DNA of 64,000 nucleotides, from contig JAKZAN010000002.1 in NCBI GenBank assembly GCA_023053545.1, positions 1,844,375 to 1,908,374 on the forward strand. Direction: 5' to 3'. This document shows positions 50,979-61,368 of the stretch, in pieces. The stretch's first letter is position 1. Each line of letters opens with the position of its first letter. Made by a program: the position numbers and the translations under genes. The notes under the pieces were generated by a model. That model searched no databases, was not told the origin of the DNA, and worked only from the letters and a program-made list of their open reading frames with translations. Origin of the DNA: Lepidurus packardi (Eukaryota; Arthropoda; Branchiopoda; Notostraca; Triopsidae).

Positions 50979-51344
50979 ATGTTTCTAAGGTTAGTCATGG
51001 AACACAAGAAGGAAGAGTTTCGCAAGTACCTGGACAATGCAGGCGTTATGGAAGCCTTGACTAAAGTCTTGGTGGGCTTGTATGAAGAGCCAGAGAAGCC
51101 CAAAGATGCTGTCGACTACCTCAAGAACAAGATAGGAACCACTTTTGCGGATGACCAGGCCGTGGAGTCATTAAGCGTTAACTTGGAAGAAGCCCAGCAA
51201 GAAATTGCGAGACTAAAGGAGGAAAATGCTCAGTTGCAATTGAGAATCACTCAGCTAGAACAAGAAGGTCCTGATGTAGACCAAGTGCAAGTTAAACACG
51301 AGCCTACTGAAGTCCAAGAAGAGCTAGCAGAAGCTCAAGGCTAA
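50979..51344 (+). CDS. MYCBP: c-Myc-binding protein (MYCBP/AMY-1)
   Basis: Small coiled-coil protein that binds Myc and AKAPs in vertebrates and is present in cilia and testis complexes. Single open frame of 121 residues. The core KKEEFRKYLDNAGVMEALTK and VLVGLYEEPEKPKDAVDYLK match the family well; the second half is a coiled coil (LEEAQQEIARLKEENAQLQL) and an acidic tail. A second in-frame ATG at 50997 (MEHKKEEF) fits the family's usual start better, so the first six residues may not be used. AATAAA lies at 51438. It is convergent with prefoldin 3, with 264 bp between stops. Confidence 0.92.
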   Translation: MFLRLVMEHKKEEFRKYLDNAGVMEALTKVLVGLYEEPEKPKDAVDYLKNKIGTTFADDQAVESLSVNLEEAQQEIARLKEENAQLQLRITQLEQEGPDVDQVQVKHEPTEVQEELAEAQG

Positions 51345-51608
51345 TAAAAGAGAAATTCTGGTCAGAATCTAACGAAACAGCCAGTTAACTGGTCCGTGCC
51401 TTTTTTAATTTGTTTGTAACCATTCCATTTGAAAAACAATAAAAGACAATTAGTTTTTTAAGCGTAATTATTGAGCCCTTTCATAGTTGGCATAAGCAGA
51501 AATGTTAATTTAAAAGCCTCAAGCTCACATAAATTCCAAAACGGGAAAGAGGGTTACAATAGGCCAAAAAAGGAGCGAAAGATGAAAAATATAACATCAG
51601 GCAAGGAA

Positions 51609-52498
51609 CTAGGAAGCTGCAGCTTTGGCAGCTTGCCGCCTTTTCACATCCCAATTGTAAACTCGAGCCATGTTCACCTCCGTTGTGGTCATTTGATCTC
51701 TTAGAAAGTCTAAATCTTCTTGAACATGAGTCTCTTGCTTCACAGCAGCCGACAGGTTCTTTTTTAATAAGGTTTCCGCATCTTCCAACGAGTATTCTAA
51801 CATGACATTTGCCTATACGAGGAACAAACGACAAAAAGAACAATTAAGCAACTTAAAAAGAGATTAAAATAGAAACTAAAACTTACGCCTAGCCACAGGC
51901 AGACTTTGGAAGTCGGCGGAATTTTGGCTTTGGAGTAAAGAAGCGTAGATAGAAGGAAATTTGTTTCCATGTCTTCTTTACCCTCCTTCTTGGATTTCAA
52001 GACTTCTATCATCTCCAAGGACTTCTGGATATCAGGCACTTGGTTCTTCAACCTAAGAAATAACTCGTTAACTAACTGGAAGCTTAAGATCTTTCATTTC
52101 TTTTAAATTCGTGTTTAATTATAATTACCTGCGCTTCCTGGCTGTGAGGTTAGCTTCCATAAACTTGTATTTGCCATGCTGCTCATCTAGTTGCCTTAAA
52201 ACGGTTTCTGCGCTCTGGTCTTCCACCTTCTGCATGAAGGCTTCAACATCTTCCTATAAATATACAATTACAAACATATTTTCTATTAGAACCGGCTCAT
52301 CGTGCCTTGCACGGCCATGCGATGCGTTGCGAAAATTCTGCAAAACTTGACATAATCGAAATTAAATAACAGAAAACATTTAAGAAGAACTAATAATCAT
52401 TAAAACAATTATTTAATTTAATAGCTTACCAAAAAAATGGCCTCTGGAATTCCAGAATGTGATTTTCCTTCCTCAGAACTCCTTACAATCGTCGCCAT
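51609..52498 (-). CDS. VBP1: prefoldin subunit 3 (VHL-binding protein 1)
   Basis: Alpha-type subunit of the hexameric prefoldin chaperone that hands actin and tubulin to CCT. Exons 52498-52430, 52253-52129, 52052-51887, 51812-51609 join to 187 residues (human 197). Start MATIVRSSEEGKSHSGIPEA; the N-terminal helix includes FLEDVEAFMQKV, the central beta-hairpin has STLLYSKAKIPPTSKVCLWL followed by GANVMLEYSL, and the C-terminal helix contains EDLDFLRDQMTTTEVNMARV followed by YNWDVKRRQ, a family signature. All landmarks are intact. Confidence 0.96.
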
Positions 52499-53176
52499 GT
52501 TTTTTATTTTTCTGGATATACAAAGCCATCTAGGAAACAAGTTATGAAGTAAATGCGGGATTTAAAAAGACGGGAAACTGAAAAAAGCGGAAATTCGAAA
52601 AGTTCGACTAAAATATGATTTCGTCAAGAAGCAAATTGTAAACGGCTTAATCCCATTTGCATATTGCTTCAAAAGACTGTAAGATTTCTTCTTGTTTTGT
52701 AAAATTGCCGTGATTTGATTCTTATATAATACTAAACAAGATTTCCATACTTGAATAAAACTGTACTGAATTTGAGGCGTACAAGGCTTATATACAAGGT
52801 TACAGAACTGTGACAATAATTGGGCAATTTTTTTAGCGTCAAGAAATTCTTCATGGTCGAATACAACGTTATCATTTCCTAGAAATCATGCTGTTTGTGG
52901 AATAGTCTCTTATTTCTTAAGGGTTTCTATCCTGTTCCAGTTCTGGTTGCAATCGATTTAACTCATCCAATACAACGAATCATGCGTCATTCCATCCTAC
53001 TAAACAAGGGAAACGTCATGCGAAATTTGATCGGTACAACGGTATTGTGTGTATTTGTTTATGTTTGAGGTAAAAAAAGTAAGACAGTCATTGTTATTTA
53101 CGAGTTTCTATATATTGTAGCTTGAGACTTGGTTTCCAATGTCATAACCTAAAACGAGTTTAAGAATGATACAACG
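52499..53176. other. intergenic with an unexplained minus-strand open stretch
   Basis: On the minus strand, after a TTTCTAG acceptor near 52896, the frame stays open to a stop at 52562. It reads NDNVVFDHEEFLDAKKIAQL, then CNLVYKPCTPQIQYSF and a Lys-rich end. Composition is protein-like but I do not recognise it. A further in-frame-like piece, VVLDELNRLQPELEQDRNP, lies upstream near 52930-52985 but is bounded by stops. It may be a decayed gene or an unfound exon set. Confidence 0.3.
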
Positions 53177-54883
53177 CTATGCCTCGGACGATTTAGATGA
53201 CCATTTGCTTTTCACACTGGGGATTTGACCATCTTCGATATCCACCGAGTTTTTATACATGCTGTCATTCAGAAGGAATGACGTTTCCTTGTCTGTCCCT
53301 ACAAATAGACACCACAAAGCACAAACCATTTAAAACAAGCTGTCTCCCTCACCGTTACCTTTTTAGGACACAAGTGGAGTTTTTAGTGGATTTACCTTTG
53401 TTCGTTGGTGTTTGCTGCAATAGTGCGATTAAACTCAGATTTTCTTTATTGAGCACAAGATGTTTGTCAACGTGTTGACGTTCATTAGGCGGGTTACCAT
53501 TCAGCGACAGGACGCCATGTGCCTGAAGAAACAATCACAAGTTACTTACACCGAATAGCGAAGTATTCATTATTAAAAGTCATGCAACCGATCCTGTACA
53601 ATCTTAGTTAGGTAAAATGTTTTGGTGCAACACACCATGCATTATTTGTCAAGGCCATGCAAGCTTTAATAGCTTCCAAAACTAACAATAGCACGCCATT
53701 TTATTATTAAGAGTAAAACGAAAGGCAAAAGGATGCCATAATAAAAAATCTTCCACCGAGATCTTGGCATTTATAGCAGTCAGAACTTGCTCCGTAATGG
53801 ACACAGGCTTCGAGGGAGAATCCGACACCTTTTTATAACGCAACGTCCAACAAATATTACGTCGAAAATTAAAATTCTTGCTTTCACATATCTTTCAACT
53901 TGTGCTTTTGAATTGTGAAACGGTAAAAATTTATAAATAAACAAAGAAAAAAACTTACCATAATCAGTTTCTGCACTACGTCTTGCCCGAGAATGTGATT
54001 AAAAACGGCCTGGAGATGGGCATCAGACGCTAAAGTCAATTTCAACTTGTCCTTTTGCCACATCAAGACTGTACTCTCTTCCAAGGCCGTAACGGTTACC
54101 TACAACGATATTAATTACCATAGAGATGGTTCTAAACATTGTTTTCCTCTTCCGTTACCTGAGAACACGTATCCGAGAGAACTCCAAACCACTCTGCAGA
54201 ATCAACAAATTGGTTAGCGTGTATCACATGAAGAACACGACCCTGTTGGGAAGCCACACATCTAAAATATAAATTAATTTCTTTCAATTTGTTCGGGAAA
54301 AAACTAACTAAAAAAATAGTATACTCACTTTCCATCGAGAAGGAGCGATAGTGTATCTACTTGGGTTTCACCTTCTCTGGCGAAGGGTTCTTGATATCGC
54401 AGATGCCGTATAATTTTCATGCAATCCACGACCTTCTTGAATTGCTGGCGACTGATCTTCAAGGGCTCAAACATGGCTTTGTACACCTGAAAAACCGAAA
54501 ACATGTAAAAAACATATTTTGTCATAGGAATGAATGCAAAGTTATAAATTAACAACCATACGACAATTACACTTAATAAACAGCACCTTGCTGAATTCTG
54601 GGTGAGTATGGGCATTCCACGACCAATCCGAGTACATTAATGCCATTAAAAGAATCACATTTATAAGGGTGAAAATTGCATTCCAAGTAAAAACATCCAA
54701 GGCGCAAACTATGAAATAAGCATAAGCACAAAATAAAACGGAGGCTATGGTCATTATATAACGAAGGTAGTAGCTGCCGTAAACCGAAGTCACAGGTACG
54801 GGTACATACGAAAGAAAGACAAACATGTTGGCCAATTGTAAAAAAATATGCTGCGTTGGTTGCCAGGCAGGGCAAACTTCCAT
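53177..54883 (-). CDS. bves: Popeye domain-containing protein, isoform from proximal first exon
   Basis: Popeye (POPDC/BVES) proteins are three-pass plasma-membrane proteins with a cytosolic cAMP-binding domain, important in muscle. Exons 54883-54587, 54486-54329, 54261-54159, 54099-53959, 53828-53757, 53522-53396, 53298-53177 give 339 residues (human BVES 360). The start MEVCPAWQPTQHIFLQLANM leads to three hydrophobic spans, with CALDVFTWNAIFTLINVILL. The Popeye domain begins VYKAMFEPLKISRQQFKK and includes TLSLLLDGKCV and FVDSAEWFGVLSD, where BVES has FIDSPEW. The next exon could instead start at 53891 and stay in frame, adding 21 residues; I cannot choose. The last two exons (ending KSKWSSKSSEA) are supported by open frame and phase only. 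Confidence 0.85.
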
Positions 54884-55598
54884 TTTGATTGATAGGAAAA
54901 AAAAACGAAGTGGGAAAAAAATGAAGCCAAAGGGAATCCTATTATGCTACACTGCACGAATATTCGTTGTCAACTTTGCTAGAACGACATGTCATGAATA
55001 ATGTCATATCTTGAATGATGCCTAGCCATTAAAACGTTTTAACAGAATTTAAACTGTGACCTCTTCCTAGTCCTGAATCTTGTCATAGATAAGGACCGAA
55101 CAGTATGGACATTGAACTCTTATAACTGGTGTTCTTATCTCCTTTAAATTATTAACCATATAACTTCGGTATACCCAAACCATGAAGCTATAACATGTCT
55201 TTATCGCAACATCCACCCACAATATACTGTTGCAGTGATGCAATGACGATAATGATTAATGTAATTATTCTACCATAATTAGTTTTTCAAGATTGAAAAA
55301 TCTGGCTAATCCATCTTATCAGGTTACATAAACGGTAACTTTGAGAAAAACTGCGATATGACAAGTTACCAGATTACTCTACAATCGAAGGAAATGACGA
55401 GGGTTTTACGGGAGATTAAATGCAAACAAATAAATTCCATTCAGTTTTACTTCGAAATTTAGGCCCCTATCTTTTTCGCGAAAACAGGGGCCTCTACGAG
55501 ACTTCCGCAATCGCAGACAGCGATCCAAATACCAGTGGTATACCTGTATTACTGTGAAAAAAGAAACCTCAGGTGAAGAAATCTAACTTGGGTCTTAC
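54884..55598. other. spacer between the two Popeye first exons
   Basis: About 700 bp without coding potential for a Popeye domain on either strand. It should hold the promoter of the proximal isoform. Confidence 0.5.
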
Positions 55599-56183
55599 CT
55601 GGATCAGTTCCGGTATTATATGGACGGGCCTCAATGAAAAGAGTATTACAACCAGATGCGTTACGTTGATGACTGTAAACACAGCATTCCAAAGAAAGGC
55701 GTCGAAAACACATAAAATCACCATGGCCCATAGTGTAAAGAAGAAGCTGCCGATCGCCAACGTAAGTCTCAAGTACAATAACCCACACACGCTGTTCTTC
55801 GCGAAATAAGAGAGCAAAAGAAAGGCGTTTGCGAGCTGGAAATACACGTGGTTGATCGGCAACCATTCTGTGCAGATCATGCAAGATTCTTTGGTTTCAA
55901 TCCCTTCGGAAGTATTCGTATCCTTTTTTAGACCATTCTCATCATTATCGTTTATTTCGCTAAGCCATTTTGAACCACTCGAGTCGTTCACGTTAACGCT
56001 TTTCAGGTTTTCGGATTGGCTTACTGAAATAGCACGTTGCCACTTGGGATCATCGTAATCAGGGTCATATTCCTCTTCCAATGATGCTGTCGTATTCCTA
56101 TTTTGACACGAAACCTTTTCCAGCGAGAACACGCAGCACCAAAAAAGTACCGAACAACAAAACCGGTATTGATTCATGGCCAA
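55599..56183 (-). CDS. bves: alternative distal first coding exon of the Popeye gene
   Basis: A 195-codon exon from ATG at 56183 to donor CAG|GTAAGA. It begins with a hydrophobic signal-like stretch (YRFCCSVLFWCCVFSLEKVS), then an acidic extracellular part with possible N-glycosylation sites (NTT, NDSS). A second copy of the Popeye membrane region follows: EWLPINHVYFQLANAFLLLS, LRLTLAIGSFFFTLWAMVIL, CVFDAFLWNAVFTVINVTHL. It ends RPVHIIPELIQ at phase 0, the same phase as the proximal first exon. No Popeye cAMP-binding exons lie between it and the proximal exon, so it most likely splices past that exon to the one at 54486, giving about 435 residues. A truncated paralogue is the alternative. Confidence 0.75.
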
Positions 56184-56230
56184 AGTGAATCTGGGGATGA
56201 TAACCTACAACGTAAAAATTTGTTGGCCCT

Positions 56231-56241
56231 CTTTATAAAAG
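56231..56241 (-). promoter_or_regulatory. possible TATA box of distal Popeye promoter
   Basis: On the minus strand CTTTTATAAAGAG lies about 50 bp before the distal first-exon ATG at 56183, placing transcription start near 56205. Confidence 0.4.
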
Positions 56242-56331
56242 CACTTGCCACTCTCAAGGGAATTAAATCCTATACTTGAACAGGTACAATTAGAAGAGAT
56301 TCCAAGCGAAGTTAGGTAAAACACTTGAGAC

Positions 56332-56635
56332 ATGAAGAACTTGTGCGGACTGGCTCTTCCTACTGTAAAGCCTCGGTCTTTTATGGGGCGAGGTTTTCCT
56401 TCAGCTGGTATATGCCTTGCGCGCTCTTCTACAATTGAAGGCCTCCTTCTTGGTTAAAATTCCCGCCTTCCAACTATGAGCACGCATCAAGGTTAATTGA
56501 CAAGTCTCAGCTGCACCAGAACCATCTCCGTCACCCGAACAGACGAAACTGGAGGTGCTGAGGGAAACTGGAAAAGTCTTAGAACGTGCTTCTTATTCCG
56601 TGCGACGTCTGGACAACATACAAAACGTGAAGGAG
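56332..56635 (+). CDS. candidate small gene, incomplete
   Basis: An exon at 56511-56635 has a CTCAG acceptor and a GAG|GTAACT donor. It is open in one frame and reads APEPSPSPEQTKLEVLRETG, then KVLERASYSVRRLDNIQNVK, likely helical. An upstream ATG exon at 56332-56392 (MKNLCGLALPTVKPRSFMGR) joins in phase, though its donor GTTTTC is poor. I could not place the next exon with confidence; a TATAG acceptor near 57295 gives a short basic end. I do not recognise the protein. It is divergent from the distal Popeye exon. Confidence 0.35.
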
Positions 56636-57665
56636 GTAACTACGAACTGTAGAAGTGTACACCCTATACACTCTCCATCTCAACTATTTACATCTAAAAA
56701 AGGGGTCCAAGGCTATTTCTGACTTTTGACTTCCTTGTCTGTTCGTTTATGCAGATGTAAGCCACGTGGTTACGTGTAAAGCATAACCGCAAAGATAACA
56801 AGTTACTAAAGAAACTACTAAGAAAATTGACTAAAAATGTTTTGGAACTCAACACAATCTTTATCAAAAAGTGTGATACCAATTTGAACTTAATACGTCT
56901 AACCGCCTGCACGCTCGAAGTTAGGTCAAATAGACCTTTATACAAGTTTTTATTTCATTGTTATCAGAAACAACAAAGCTCTAAGTGCCGGTGCAGCATA
57001 ATAACGCCTACACGAAACGCCTGCATGTATGTTTCAGTCAGTATACTTACGTAATTAACTTAATATTAGTTTATTAACTTGTTTGTCTGCTAAACCATAG
57101 CATATTAACATGCTATATAAACTAATCCCGGAGTACTTATCACTCCGTTCGTACTCTGTAAACCATTCTTTAAGTGCAGAAGTACTGTGATACACGTTGG
57201 ATGATTGTTTTCGCGTCATCTCATTGTCCAAAAGTGCTTAAAATAAAGCACCGCATTTTGACTACCAAAGGAGGTTTATCTGATATAGTCGAAGTTAAAA
57301 CGCAGGAAAACCAAAATTACTTATGAACACTTTTTTGTATTGGGACCAGCCACACACACCCACCACATGCACACTAACTTGACTCTTTTTGAACAGAATT
57401 GAAAAAAGAATGCATCTGGGACCCAGTTTGGGATGTGCTAAACTGTTGCGAATTGAGAGTTTAGGTAACCGAAAAGAAAAAGTTTCTCGTCACCCAATGG
57501 CTGGACTTTTGAAAAGAAACGTACGATTTAACACATCCACCAGAATAACAGCTCTTTCTCGTCTTTCTTTGATGTCTGTTTTTCTGCCTTTTTCTTCTTC
57601 CAATGATAAATCAAACTCGCGCTCAAACACTAAATTATCCTTTCCCCAATACATATTCTTGTACT
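56636..57665. other. intergenic, no supported gene
   Basis: A/T-rich with ORFs of 60-126 codons on both strands that have no domain. Possible 3' exon of the small gene near 57295 and the 3' UTR of calreticulin near 57600. Confidence 0.35.
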
Positions 57666-59309
57666 TTACAACTCATCGTGATCATTTGCATCTTCCTCGG
57701 GTGTTTCTTCCTTCTTGGGTACTTCCGCTTCCTCGTCTTCATCCTCATCTTCATCTTCGTTTTCCTTAGTGGCCTTAGCCTCTTCAGCTGCCTTCTTTCT
57801 GTCCTCCTCTTCTTGAGCTTCCTTCATTTTCTTCTCGGCAGTGCTGGTGGCTTTCCAGACTTCTTCTCCCACCTGCAAAAGAATAAAATAAGACATTAAA
57901 ATACCACAAAAAATATCCCAATTAAGATAACATTACTTGTTTGGCTTTCTCGGGGTCATCAGTGATGAGAATGTTGTCGAAAATGGTTCCAGCCTTGACT
58001 TGCCACAAGTCCAAGCCGATTGCGCAAATTTCTTCGTATTTGCCCAAATTGGCGTCAGCCGAGTATTCTGGATTGTCGATTTCGGGGTGAATCCAGGGTC
58101 CCTTGTAGTCGGGGTTGTCAATCTGTTTGGGTTTCCATTCTCCCTTATACGCTGGGTTGTCAATCATGGGAGGTTCGAATTCACCGTCCATGTCATCGTC
58201 CCAATCTTCGGGTTTCTTGGCATCCGGGTCAGCAATGTGTTCAGGTTGTTCCCAATCCTAAAGCAATCGAATTTGTTTCCAATTAAAACGTTTTTAGCTT
58301 GTACATTATTTAAACATTTAAACGTACTTCGGGTTTGGAATCAGCGGGGTCGTCAATTTTGGCACGGTCATCCCAGTCTTCAGGTTTCTTCGCTTCGGGA
58401 TCTTTAATCTTCTTTGGTGGAAGGAAATCCCAGTCTTCTTCCAAAGAACCGGATTCTACCTTCTCGTTATCGATAAGCACTTCATATGTGCCCTCGGGAT
58501 TCACCACCAGGGTGTACAAATGGGTGTACACGTCATCCTTGGGACGGATTTCCTTCTTGATCAACAAATTTTTACCCTTGTAGTTGAAGATAACGTGCGT
58601 CTTCTTGTTGGCTGGGCCGCAGATATCGGGGCCTGTAGGGTGCAAAAACAAGCCCTTAGTTTTCGCTCATTTCAAGAGATCGATAGAGCCACAGTATTTG
58701 GCAGTAGCGGTAAACAAAAACTTACCGAACATAATGGCATAGGGAGTTTCGCCGTGCATATCGGCTTGGTTTAAACTGCAATCGAAGAGCTTGACGTATC
58801 CACCACCGCAATCAATGTTTTGTTCGTGCTTGACAGTGAATTGGACGACCAAGGGCTTGTCTAAATTGCTAAAAGGTGCGAATTTGCTAGATAAGGCATA
58901 AAACCGTGCATCTTGTGATGTTTGGACACCTGGAAAAACAGAAGGAATGTTATAATGAGATTTAACTGAGATGGGATTATCACATTAATTACCCTTGTCT
59001 TTTTCGGCGTCTCCGTAGAATTTGCCTGCAGTCAAGACAAATTTGCCTGCTTGCTCTCCTTTGTGCGTTGATTCTACCCATCTCTTTTCCCATCCAGCTG
59101 CCAAAGGAAGATTAAAATTGAATTAGTAATACATTCTACTGAGGGAATTTTAGTATGTAGGATGTAAGTCCCTAAAAAACGCCCAAAATGGAAGTTTACA
59201 CGACAACGAAAAGAAGCTTACCTCCATCATCAAATCGTTCTTCAAAGAAAACACTGCCTTCAGAATAAACGGCGGCCACCAGGGCCAATAACATAAGACA
59301 AACTTTCAT
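57666..59309 (-). CDS. Calr: calreticulin
   Basis: ER-lumen lectin chaperone and calcium store. Exons 59309-59222, 59100-58993, 58929-58726, 58632-58328, 58257-57937, 57872-57666 give 410 residues. The signal peptide is [18 protein letters not shown]. The globular N-domain has [16 protein letters not shown] and [17 protein letters not shown], both family signatures. The P-domain shows three copies of the type-1 repeat ([20 protein letters not shown], then [19 protein letters not shown] and [13 protein letters not shown]) and three of the type-2 repeat ([20 protein letters not shown] and two similar). The C-domain is Glu/Asp-rich for calcium storage and ends HDEL for ER retrieval. The gene is complete. 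Confidence 0.98.
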
Positions 59310-59818
59310 AGTAATCAGATTTTTAGTTAAGTGTTCACTGGATTACGGAAAAAAGACCAATTCTACGACACCCTCCACGAAAACTAGATGAGACAAGCAC
59401 TGTGACCGGCGTGGAGCACCCAAAGTAAATGCCAGTCAGAGCCAGATGGATTCATGCCATTGGCGGCACGAAGCCAGCCAATCCCGAGGAACCACGGCAA
59501 GGAAGGTAGGCTCGCCGTTGTATTCAAAGCCTTGTACGGCAGGGAGCCAAACGTATTAGTTATCGAATAACAAGCGAGTCTAGGTGTGCCACGGCGGGAA
59601 GGCAAACCAGCGTAGACTCGCCCTGGTCATCTTGCATTCGTTTACGTGCGAAAGAATTTACCTATAGCGAGTCTACCCGTAACTAAGCAACTAATGATTC
59701 GTTCGTTTGATTACGACGTGTCGTGTTCTGTTTGTCCGTAGTGTATCAACAACCGGTGAATTAAATTTTGCCACGTGCGAAAATCTACGTATTAATCGGT
59801 CTTCTCATATATTTGATC
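59310..59818. other. divergent promoter region, calreticulin/317-residue gene
   Basis: 510 bp between divergent starts; no ORF. The part 59380-59640 is richer in G+C than its flanks. I looked for ER-stress elements (CCAAT-N9-CCACG) and saw no exact copy. Confidence 0.4.
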
Positions 59819-60842
59819 ATGAATTCCAAAATGTCTCCTGCCTTAGCAAAAGCTCTTTCGTTAGAAGCGAAATACAAAAAAAACGTATCTATTTCAGAAG
59901 CTTCACGTATGACGCTCACCAAAGATGACAAGTCGCTTAAGCAATTACCAATTAGCGAAACAGGCGAAGTCATTTTAAAGAAAAAAATCCAAAGAGTTAA
60001 GGAATCTGAAATTACTGATTCGTCAAAGAGTATTGAAAGTAGTTCGAGTCGTTCAAAGACTTACTCGAATCGCTTTGAATTATTTTCCAAATCATCCGTT
60101 TCTTCGTCATATACATCAATTGTGGCTAATATACATGATATTGACGAGCTTATTGCCGTAGAATCGCATCAAGTATCGTCTTCTGTTCAAATTACTAATT
60201 CTGGAAATTCGATGACATCACGTAGTAAAACTTCTTCCAAGGCAACACAATTAAAACCTGTTCCAGTAATACAACCCAAACCTGTCACCAAACTGAAACC
60301 CAATGTAACTAACAGGATTCCTATCGCAGAAAGACCAATAACAAAAGAAATCTCCATCAACCCATCATTAACTAACGAAAACCCCGAAAAACGTTCTCCA
60401 TATTCGAAAGTCCAACCATTTGTTCCAATGGGTGCTAAATCCACTCGAGACCAATCCACATCACCTACTACTTTTACTAAATCAGCCAAAGTTAGATCAC
60501 CTGCGAAGAATTCGAGAGAAACACGGACTGGAAATCACTGCTGCAGTTGTAAATGTCAATCTTCAATCAAACTTCGCTCAGTGAATATTCCTGTAATCCA
60601 AGTTCCGTATTTCCCCATAAATCCTCAGAGCCTCAGAGGTAGATGATTGCATACACACTTTCTTTCCTAAAGGATAGGATAATGATTTTGGTTGTAACTA
60701 TTACTTAGATGATTGGTTTGTGAACTATATGGTCAACCAATTGCAACTCCTTCGCTTACAACTTGAAATGCAGCACCACAACTACCAAATGCTCTGCGAA
60801 TGGTCCGAAACGGATAAAATACCTTTTCATTTTAACACGTAA
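59819..60842 (+). CDS. unrecognised Ser/Lys-rich protein
   Basis: Exon 59819-60638 ends with CAGAG|GTAGAT and exon 60709-60842 begins after a TTACTTAG acceptor; the join is in frame and gives 317 residues. The first ATG is at 59819 (MNSKMSPALAKALSLEAKYK); the open frame extends upstream only through non-ATG codons. The body is rich in Ser, Lys and Thr, with a Lys-Pro repeat (LKPVPVIQPKPVTKLKP), a Cys cluster (HCCSCKCQSS) and a short C-terminal helix in exon 2 (DDWFVNYMVNQLQLLRLQLE). No domain is known to me. A disordered scaffold or centrosome/cytoskeleton protein is possible, as inference from composition. It is divergent from calreticulin. Confidence 0.65.
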
Positions 60843-61368
60843 CATGAATATGTATTACTTTTTCTTACTAGGGGACCAGAAATATAACGACAACACATAT
60901 ATACACTCACAAACTCATACACCAAATCTTTGGGCCTGTACATAACTTTTACAACCAAATGCATTGTTCGATATCGTAACGGTAAACAGAAGGTGGAAAA
61001 TGGGTAGAAAAAATTTCGGGGAAGTTTTCGAAATTCTAAAAACGTGAAACGACCTACTAAGAAAGCTGGAGCTCTTTTACTTCGAGATCAGTAAATGAAT
61101 GAAAGGAAACTTCGTCCAATCAAAAAATAAAGAATATTTCGAAGCCAACCACAAGACTTACTCGAATTCATCAATTTTTCGCATGTGACTACGAATAACT
61201 TGCCAATTAAGAACCTCACTAATAGTTTGTAAGAGAGATAGAGAAATGTGGAATAAGAAAAACGAATGGAAAAAGAAAAATGACAATGAATTGCAAAGGA
61301 ACTTTACCCTTTGCTCATTCCTAATGCAATTTGGACTTTAAATTTTTTTTTCCCAAGCTTTTCAACTC
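60843..61368. other. convergent spacer
   Basis: 3' flanks of the 317-residue gene and SYAP1. A/T-rich, with no ORF of note. Confidence 0.5.

Noticed and set aside
55549-56183. Distal Popeye exon as a complete independent gene
   Set aside because: It has no cAMP-binding Popeye domain of its own and ends at a good donor in the same phase as the proximal exon.
59768-59818. Upstream extension of the 317-residue ORF (starting PRAKIYVLIGLL), which looks like a signal peptide
   Set aside because: The codon at 59768 is TTG, not ATG; the first ATG is at 59819.
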